A stretch of 64,000 nt of DNA from Crocodylus rhombifer (lineage: Eukaryota; Chordata; Crocodylia; Crocodylidae). Below are positions 58,089-64,000 of this stretch, one piece after another (position 1 is the first letter of the stretch; every line of letters starts with the position of its first letter). The translations under genes were made by a program, and so were the position numbers. The stretch lies in assembly GCA_038503035.1 (NCBI GenBank), contig JAVSML010020405.1, forward strand, positions 155,671-219,670. Direction: 5' to 3'. Under the pieces are notes generated by a model. It made no database searches. It saw only the letters and a program-made list of their open reading frames with translations, and was not told the DNA's origin.

Positions 58089-61000
58089 AATGTCAACCTG
58101 CCCTAGAAAACCAGCTTCCATATTATCAGCTGCAGGAAGTCAAGGTCGAAATATACCACATAAGCATCCTGGGGGGGAAAGAACCCTTACTCTCTCACCA
58201 TCCCCTTGAGACAGAGCTACATTTTCTTCGGCACTGAATGCCAGGAGGCCCATAGTTTCTCTGACTCTAAAGGCACTACTCTCGTCTTCTCACTCTCCAG
58301 ATAAGTAAGTGAGATCCTGCTGTAGCTTTACCATGAAGAGCCTGGTTTAAGCACAGAGTATCTGCACCTTTCAGCATCCTCTTGGACTTCTCTCAGCTCT
58401 AAACTCAATGCAGCGTTTACTCTTACCCTCCCACAGGACATCTACATATTTGCACACTCCCGTTAAGGGTCACATTTTAACTCTTCAACTTTTCACTTGC
58501 ATCCCAGATTTGCTTGTGTCTTAAATACTTTAGAGCCTTTGGGACAGATTCCAATCTTTTGCTCCACTTCCAACAACACTTCAATAATGGAAAATATTTT
58601 CTGTTCCCTGAGTTTCATGGAGTCAAAAAGTTTATATCTTGGCCCACAAAAGGCAACAGATATTAAAACTAAAACAGTCATATTTTTGTTCCTATCTAAC
58701 CCCCAAAGGCTCCTGCATCATCTGAAGTGAGGACAGACTCAAAGCATTTGTTAGCTGACAATGCAGAATGAGGGGTACTTTTCATTAGCCCCACATCAAA
58801 CAGCATCCTCAGTTCTGAGAAATCAGTTGGAGGCAGCAGAGGTATCAGAAATGTTAACTCTCTTATCAGGATCACAGGACGATAAATGCATGGAAAACAG
58901 ACAACCTTTGACTCTTATCACAAGATGCATCAACCCATGTAGAGAAAATGCTACACTGAATTCAGAGCTGGGAGAAGTCCAGGAGGATGCTGAAAGGTGC
59001 AGATATTCTTTGCCTGAGTCAGGCTCTTTGTGATGAAGCTACAGCAGAATTTTACCTACTTATCGGGAGAGTGAGGGAAAAAAACCCCAGCAATACCTTT
59101 AGACCCAGAAGAACTACAGGCCTCCTGGCATTTAGTGCAGAAGAAAAGGAGAATTGATACAAAACAATTTGGGAGGTGGGAAGGATGATAATCTGAGCTT
59201 TGCGCCTGACAATTTGGTCTAGAACCCTTTCCAGCAGAAACCTTGGAAACCTCCTGGAAAAATTTTGTTAAGTGGATCAATGAACTCTGTACAATTCTTT
59301 GAAGACAGTTTGTCTCTCAAACCCAAATCTGAGTCGTCCTCCTCTTTTACAGGACCCTAAGAAGTGAACAGCGGAGTCCAGTGGCATTTCTTTCCGCGCT
59401 TCCTCCTGCCACCATTGGAAATATAAGATGCAACTTTTTCCTACTTCATCTGAAGAACTTAAAGGCTGACATTACAAACCAATGTGACAGTTGCTTGCTG
59501 GGTGACATCACAAAAAAGTGATCACTTTTCATTTCATACTGGTGGATAAAATCATACATGCATAATACTGAAAATTATAAAAGTGACTCACCAAGTGAGA
59601 GCTGCTCTGAACACACATTCCTCTCTCACGTCTCTTAACAGCAGAAGATAACTTTAATCCAGTTAGGAATATATATAATCTTGTGAAAGTTGCACGCCAG
59701 TGCTGAAACCTAATACCTCTGTTTATTTGCCATTGAGATTTCAGGAAGGCAGCTGCAATATTTAGTTTTCCTAGTGACTTCAGCCCATGTCAGAAGAAAC
59801 ACTGCAGGATTTAGTTTAGTTTCCACACTAGTCACTCTGTCAAGCTAGGACGTCAATACCATTTATACATCATCCAACCTAGTAATAATCTGGTTTTGTA
59901 ATGCAAACCAAACTGTAATGATGGCATTATTAAAGCAACTTCTCCGATTAAGCAGGCTTCTTTACACTAGCATAACAGAATTTCAGGAGTATGACCTAGA
60001 AATTCTGGGCTGTATATACTGCTAATAAATTCATTCCAACGTGTAAAACTATTTTCCCCTTGATGTACGAGTGCAAAACATTTTCCAAAATAGCCAAATT
60101 TGTTAAAAAGCTACCCATCAGCTTAATAAGAAAAGAAAAGTTTTATCTGGATACAGATATTAAGAAGTGACATATCATGCAGATTATTTAGGATAGCAAG
60201 GAAGTAGTTCTGGAAGATAACTTATGACTCTTCCTGTGAATTACAGCAGCTTTTTTGATAATGGGGCTAGCTTTTAAAGAGCCAGCCCCTCCCACTTTTT
60301 TTAAAACTGATAAATTAAAGGAAATTCCCACTTATAATAGATCACCCTTTTATATAGTAGGTCAATAACTGAATCAACTATAGAAAAGGCTGCCATAAAA
60401 AAGGCCAGCAGTCAAAACACAACAGAACTTGATTTTCTTTTTTTTTAAACTATGGAAAAATATTAGTTCTTTCCAGACTTGTAGCTTTTGAAGTTGACTG
60501 AATTGCATAAGAAAATAAGATATAATCATCTAAGGACTACACTGATGGCATGAAAAGCAGTACGGTCTCATTTGCAGGATTAAGTGACAAACAGTTCTAC
60601 TTTAGGAACGTTACACAGAGGGGGAACTATTGAGATTCTACTGAGGCAGTGGGACTCCTACTCAAGCATTTTATTTCTGCAAAAGCTGCAGATATTTAAC
60701 AAGACATTCTTAGCTCATTTGGCAAGTCTATTCTTAAATAACATGGTCAATGCCCAAAGGATAACAATAAGAGTTAAAGATACCCAGAGGTGGTTCATAC
60801 TCTTACAGAACAGGGCTAAACTTAAACCCTTTAAAGTCAGGAAATGAATTAAGATACATGCCACCTTAATAACACCTCTACTCTGCCTCCGGCTAAGCTG
60901 GCAAGAGCCTCTGGGGGGCTTTTTAGTAAAGATGGTGCAAAACATTCATCTAATGATGGAAGTGGTAATTTCTATGTTCAAGTTAAGACTGAACAATGTT

Positions 61001-64000
61001 CAAAGAAATGCTTTAGGAAAAGAAACAGATTATTAGGTAAAGCAGGAGAGTAATTGGGAGAAATGTTCTGACCTGTGTTATCTAGAAGGTCAGATAAGAT
61101 GACCTCATGATCCCCTTCTGCCTTAAAAATCTCAGAATATATGAACAGCGATTAGCAGAAGGATTAAGAATGTGCCAGTGTGCTGTGTTCTACAGAGCTG
61201 AATTCCAGCATTTCTCTGCACACACCCCATCTGTGTTCACAGTGCGAAGTGGAGCAATACAGCCTGGACCAGAGCTGTAAGGAACAGCACATGCCTACCT
61301 TGAGGGATCAAACATGCCTCATTTCAGTCCTGAATGTGGCAGCCAATTTCTGCAGAAGTACATAAGGATGCCTTCTTGCCATGGGGACTGTCAGCTGCAC
61401 AGAGACATATGTTTCTATGGTCTCCAGGGCTTAGTGATGGGCAACAACCACATCTGCAATGGAACCTAGGCTGCTCCCATTCATTACACCTGACACAAAC
61501 CCAAGATTTGTCTTAAAGAACGCATGCTGGGGGGGGGGGAGGGAAGAAGGGATACCTTAAGTCCTTCCCTTCCTGGTTCTCCAAGTTTTACATTTAGCTA
61601 CTACTGTCCACATTCTGGAAGGGCAAAAGGCAGTACCAGGCAACCGTACCGCTACATTAACAAAGGTTTTGGGCTGTCCCTTCCACTATGAGCTTTTCAT
61701 CGCTCCCATGCACTTCATTCCAACTGACCTACTCCCCTTCTGGTCCTTGACAGTAGTTATTCCATCCAATTATGGGGTAACTACTGCCACAGAGCTGGAG
61801 GTGGCAGATAGGGAAACCTGGCTTGGGATATCCTGTTTACTGCTCCTAAACTGTGTTCCCTTTATTTATTTCTCTGCATGTCAAAACAGGTTTCCTTCAC
61901 ACAGAACAACAACCATCAGCACAGGACCCACCTATAGGCTGAGGAACTGGGAAGAGGATACAGAACAGTGCGGGGACTAGGACAGTATCAGTGGGGACTT
62001 TTTTTAAGATATCAATAGAGACCTTACTCCTCAACATTTGCCACTGCAAAGCTCTGACCCCTCCTCCTTTCCATCCCACTCTTCAGTGAACTTTTTTATT
62101 GCCTATATTCCTTCTCATTGTTCTAAGGTTTTCCATTGTTTCCAGTTGCTCAGACATCCCTAAACTGCTGTGACACTGCTCTAATGATCCCTTCATCACA
62201 CTCACTGCTCTGATGACCCATAATCCTGGATTATAAAGTCAGTAAAAGGGCTAACACACACCCAGCTCTCATGATGAAGCCATGTATCAGGATCCCCATG
62301 TTCATGTGGGGAGAGAAAATAGCTCTCTTGTCCATTGATCAGGAAACCAATTACATTATAGACCATTCATTTGTCCTCTAAATCTGCTGATTTTCTTGAT
62401 AATATTTTTAAAGTAAAACTGGAGTTTGCATGTGCATTTTAGAGTACTTCAAAATACTGCTCTTGAGCCAACAGTTCTCATTTCAGGACAAAACTTCCAA
62501 GGGGAGTTTCTGGGAAATGCAAGCAGAGGCAAGAACATGCATTGTCTGAAAACAGCTAGCTGTAAGGCTCCGATTTAGAGTGTACAGACACAGCTCTAGT
62601 TCAGTAACCACAGCTATTTTAAGAGTCTGCTTGAAAAACCCTTTTGCCTCAGAAACCTGCTCTGGCCATATTTACATTTTTCAGTCTCTTTAGCCCCAAC
62701 CTAAAATTCCAAATTAAGGCTAACAACTTTTTCAACACTGATATTATACAGCACCTCTTGATTGAGCAAGATATGCTGAGTGACCAAAGAGCAGTGGGGC
62801 AGGGGAGGAGGCGGCCACAAGGAGAATTATAAATTGATCTTGTAAAATTCATTTTTTAACAGCTGCATCAAGAATTCTTTGCTCATCTGACCTCAAAATT
62901 TGACTAATGCCATCCTAGATGCCACACGTTTCAAGGCAATCCAAACAAGCAAACTGATTTTGCAGCACAGGAAAAACAACAAAGGATTCTTAAATAATAA
63001 GCAATGATTAACTGCACAGGTAAGTGTACCTATATAATTCACAAGCCTGGTTGTTCGGATTAAGAAAACATCTGATATAAAACCTCAGCACTCGGCACCC
63101 GAATCTTTGCCGAGTGGGCTGAGGACACCAATCTGCCAGGAAGAATAGGAAGTTCCTAACATTTCCTTCGCCCCACAGAGCAAGCAGAGCGCAGCTGCAC
63201 ATCAGGCGGCTGAAGACGGCAGGGAGCAAAAGCAATCAAGTTTGGATCAAAATAAGGTTTTAAAGTTATTCGATATGGGAATCAGATGTACACCAGCAAT
63301 TACTGATACACTGCAGCAACTCCCTTAGAATCGGCAGGCAATGTCATACACCCATCCCTGCCTCAGCACCAGCATTGTCGCGTGAAAGGAACTGGGGCAT
63401 CATCAAGCAGCTCGCAAGAAGCGCGCCGTTTTCATTAATAGGTGTAAGGGCGAAATCCTCTGCCAGATGCTTAACGAATCTCCCCTCCCCCCCACCTCAG
63501 GGGTTTGCCCCCGGGGCAGCCAAGCCAGCATGCAGCCCGCAACCGCGCCAGGCGCAGAACAAAGGCAGCCGTTTCTCCATCTCGCCCAGGGGTTGGTCCT
63601 GGGAGGGGGCTGTGCCCCGAGAAACTTCTCCGTCTGCCTTTCACCGACTCACTGTGGGGTGGGGGGACAGGGACTCCTAATCCTGTTGGGTTTTCATACA
63701 CGGAGGGGGGCTCCCACCTCCTCCCCCCCGCCCCATTGCCATGGCAGCCAACCGAGGGGACGGGAGCGGGGCCGCCCCTCCTCCCCCCCCGGCCGTACCT
63801 GCTGTGAGGAGCTGCATGGCGTGCGTGAAGGACGGGTCGAGGCTGTCCTTCTCGGCCATAAGCTCGGGCAGATACTTGTTCTCGGGCTCCATCTTGACGG
63901 CGGCGGCGCCGGGCAACAGCGGAGTGGGCGCGGCGGCGGGCGCCTGCGAGGCGGCGGCAGTGGCGGCGGGCGGCAGCAGCGGCGGCGGCTGCGAGCCCGG
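45375..64000 (-). CDS. KHDRBS1: KHDRBS1 (Sam68) STAR-family RNA-binding protein, 5'-partial gene, nine exons
   Basis: Sam68 is a nuclear KH-domain protein that binds U/A-rich RNA, regulates alternative splicing and links Src-family kinase signalling to RNA. Coding exons in transcript order: 64000-63799 (partial), 56634-56510, 55883-55767, 53574-53428, 51232-51096, 50208-49995, 48520-48453, 48134-48076, 45472-45375. All junctions are GT-AG and in phase, giving 388 residues plus TAA. Domain order in this fragment: Pro/Ala-rich N-terminal part (1-35), QUA1 (about 37-75), KH (about 96-197) with GPQG loop at 118-121, QUA2 (about 198-225), RG/proline-rich region (223-310), Tyr-rich region (315-357) and basic C-terminal tail ending in GRY, which is the nuclear localisation segment in the family. 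The frame is open to the window edge, so the start codon lies outside; from the human length about 60 residues are missing. Identification is near certain. Confidence 0.97.
47070..47150 (+). repeat. MIR-like SINE fragment in KHDRBS1 intron 8
   Basis: GTGTAGTGGTTTTAGCTCCT, then CAGGAGACCAGGTATCTCTC, resembles the tRNA-derived head of MIR. Diverged. Confidence 0.4.
47168..47360. mobile_element. Possible hAT-like non-autonomous element
   Basis: The ends AAGGGTGGACAGCTTGC and, reversed, GGGGGTCAACCGTTTTGGC are weakly complementary in the way of hAT termini. Tentative. Confidence 0.25.
48076..48134 (-). CDS. KHDRBS1: KHDRBS1 exon 8: tyrosine-rich segment, second half
   Basis: 59 bp. It encodes [14 protein letters not shown] and ESYEAYG with both end codons split. 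Acceptor TTTCAG, donor ACG|GTATGT. Intron 7 between exons 7 and 8 is only 318 bp. Confidence 0.95.
48453..48520 (-). CDS. KHDRBS1: KHDRBS1 exon 7: tyrosine-rich segment
   Basis: 68 bp. It encodes [16 protein letters not shown] followed by YYSQGQ, the tyrosine-rich region phosphorylated by Src-family kinases and BRK in the mammalian protein. Acceptor TTTCAG, donor GG|GTAAGT, ending two bases into a Gly codon. Confidence 0.95.
48521..49994 (-). other. KHDRBS1 intron 6
   Basis: 1.5 kb of A/T-rich sequence between the RG-rich exon 6 and the Tyr-rich exon 7. No repeat family or exon recognised. Confidence 0.85.
49995..50208 (-). CDS. KHDRBS1: KHDRBS1 exon 6: RG-rich and proline-rich SH3/WW ligand region
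   Basis: 214 bp. It encodes RGRGVG, a six-proline run from (CCT)6, several RG repeats, [11 protein letters not shown], an Arg/Ala segment and [15 protein letters not shown]. The six prolines after GVG compare with two that I recall for human. Several positions that I recall as Thr in human are Ala here. Acceptor is TTTGCAG; donor is TAC|GTAAGG. Confidence 0.96.
51096..51232 (-). CDS. KHDRBS1: KHDRBS1 exon 5: QUA2 and first RG box
   Basis: 137 bp. It encodes [19 protein letters not shown] (QUA2), then an [11 protein letters not shown] box that is a typical arginine-methylation substrate, then a proline run ending PVPR that is an SH3-ligand type sequence. The final Arg codon is split with exon 6. 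Confidence 0.97.
52418..52745 (-). mobile_element. CR1-type LINE 3' fragment in KHDRBS1 intron 4
   Basis: AGAATCATGGGAATGTGGGG and CATCTAGTCCAGCCCTCCTG mark the 3' end on the minus strand, followed by ACAAAATTCTTCCTAAT. It is a different subfamily from the other copies. Confidence 0.85.
52925..53335 (+). mobile_element. CR1-type LINE 3' fragment close to KHDRBS1 exon 4
   Basis: GTGCAGGCTCAGGGGCAATC, GGCTGGACATAAGGAAGAAC and GATGATCTTCCAAGGTCCC are typical of a crocodilian CR1 3' end, ending near TGTCTATGAAAT. It looks the least diverged of the copies here. It lies antisense to the gene and about 90 bp from the exon 4 donor. Confidence 0.88.
53428..53574 (-). CDS. KHDRBS1: KHDRBS1 exon 4: C-terminal part of KH domain
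   Basis: 147 bp, 49 whole codons. It encodes [34 protein letters not shown] and [11 protein letters not shown]. Human has EEELRK where this has EEDLRK (from memory). The donor is CCG|GTATGT. A CR1 element ends about 90 bp downstream of the donor in transcript sense (plus coordinate 53335). Confidence 0.97.
53575..55766 (-). other. KHDRBS1 intron 3
   Basis: 2.2 kb of A/T-rich sequence between KH exons 3 and 4. I see no repeat I can name and no extra exon. Introns 2 (55884-56509) and 5 (50209-51095) are similarly unremarkable. Confidence 0.85.
55767..55883 (-). CDS. KHDRBS1: KHDRBS1 exon 3: KH core with GxxG RNA-contact loop
   Basis: 117 bp, 39 whole codons. It starts [23 protein letters not shown] is the GxxG loop that contacts RNA in KH domains, and the following helix ([11 protein letters not shown]) and strand (KISVLGKGS) are intact. 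Splice sites are TTAG|TTT and AAG|GTAAGG. The length in whole codons means skipping would keep frame but destroy RNA binding. Confidence 0.97.
56510..56634 (-). CDS. KHDRBS1: KHDRBS1 exon 2: end of QUA1 and start of KH domain
   Basis: 125 bp. The acceptor is ATTTAG and the donor AAG|GTGAGG. It encodes EIEKIQKG, an acidic linker, [17 protein letters not shown] and LIPVKQYPK, the first beta strand of the KH domain. The phase completes the split Glu codon of exon 1 and ends on a codon boundary. Confidence 0.97.
58054..58087. repeat. 34-base A run
   Basis: Uninterrupted A34 on the plus strand in KHDRBS1 intron 1. No retroposon body could be identified upstream. Confidence 0.9.
60960..61144 (+). 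mobile_element. CR1-type LINE 3' fragment in KHDRBS1 intron 1
   Basis: TCTAGAAGGTCAGATAAGAT, CATGATCCCCTTCTGCCTTA and a CAGAATATATGA end follow an old CR1 3' terminus. It is antisense to the gene. Confidence 0.6.
63480..64000. promoter_or_regulatory. CpG island over KHDRBS1 exon 1 (left half)
   Basis: CpG density rises sharply from about 63.48 kb to the window edge, covering the start of intron 1 and exon 1. It contains G runs near 63656-63672 and GGC/GCC repeats from 63898. This is the intragenic shoulder of a housekeeping-type promoter whose start site lies outside the window. Confidence 0.75.
63799..64000 (-). CDS. KHDRBS1: KHDRBS1 coding exon 1 (partial): Pro/Ala-rich N-terminal region and start of QUA1
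   Basis: The frame starts in phase at the window edge and reads a proline/alanine-rich stretch, then [19 protein letters not shown] and HAMQLLTA, which is the conserved entry into the QUA1 dimerisation segment. VKME fits the psi-K-x-E SUMO consensus; K36 of this fragment corresponds to human K96, reported as sumoylated. The exon ends GCAG|GTACGG, one base into the Glu codon. A methionine inside the frame (63916) is not the true start, because the Pro-rich frame continues upstream without a stop. The GCC/CCG-rich coding repeats make this part prone to length variation. Confidence 0.95.

Larger units (their letters stand above)
56635..63798 (-). other. KHDRBS1 intron 1
   Basis: 7.2 kb. It holds a 34-base A run (58054-58087), a CR1 3' fragment (about 60960-61144) and G-rich runs at 57541-57562 and 61529-61544. 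Otherwise it is A/T-rich unique-looking sequence in which I recognise no exon. Confidence 0.9.

Noticed and set aside
63677..63916. Short protein starting [11 protein letters not shown]
   Set aside because: An internal Met of KHDRBS1 exon 1 read on into intron 1; the true frame extends upstream and splices at 63799.

Overview
The window is vertebrate nuclear DNA, most likely from a crocodilian and probably an alligatorid. The evidence is intron-containing genes with GT-AG splice sites, many CR1-type LINE 3' ends (some close in wording to CR1 copies I associate with alligator genomes), old MIR-like SINEs, hAT-like terminal sequences, CpG-island promoters, and a strong GC gradient. The species call rests on pattern memory, not on a search.

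Only two protein-coding genes can be supported, both on the minus strand. On the right (45.4-64.0 kb) is KHDRBS1 (Sam68), a STAR-family KH-domain RNA-binding protein. Nine coding exons are resolved to the base. The first is cut by the right edge, so the start codon and roughly the first 60 residues lie outside. Its 3'UTR runs to about 44.16 kb and may extend further into an A/T-rich tract. In the middle (29.1-35.8 kb) is TMEM39B, an eight-pass ER membrane protein. It is complete in eight coding exons (484 residues), with a CpG-island promoter at 35.2-36.1 kb. Every splice junction was checked for donor, acceptor and reading phase. The order KHDRBS1 then TMEM39B, same direction, matches the mammalian arrangement.

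Region by region: 1-27.5 kb is GC-rich and I see no exon of any recognisable gene. It holds a TG-rich minisatellite (6.7-7.4 kb), several CR1 and MIR-like fragments, Z-DNA-type alternating purine/pyrimidine tracts, a G-poor C/A-rich minisatellite (26.9-27.5 kb), and scattered clusters of transcription-factor-like motifs. KPNA6, the gene expected downstream of TMEM39B from mammalian synteny, is not visible. 27.5-36.1 kb is TMEM39B with its introns (one CR1, one hAT-like element). 36.1-42.7 kb is intergenic and holds two adjacent fold-back structures (37.14-37.26 and 37.41-37.51 kb), the second with perfect 41-bp arms. 42.7-64 kb is KHDRBS1 with A/T-rich flank and introns carrying three CR1 fragments.

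I found no RNA gene, CRISPR array, bacterial-type operon or viral gene. No clearly new biological system is evident. The best leads are the 41-bp perfect palindrome, the gene-empty GC-rich left block with promoter-like and enhancer-like clusters, and a run of Thr-to-Ala changes plus a proline expansion in the RG-rich part of Sam68.
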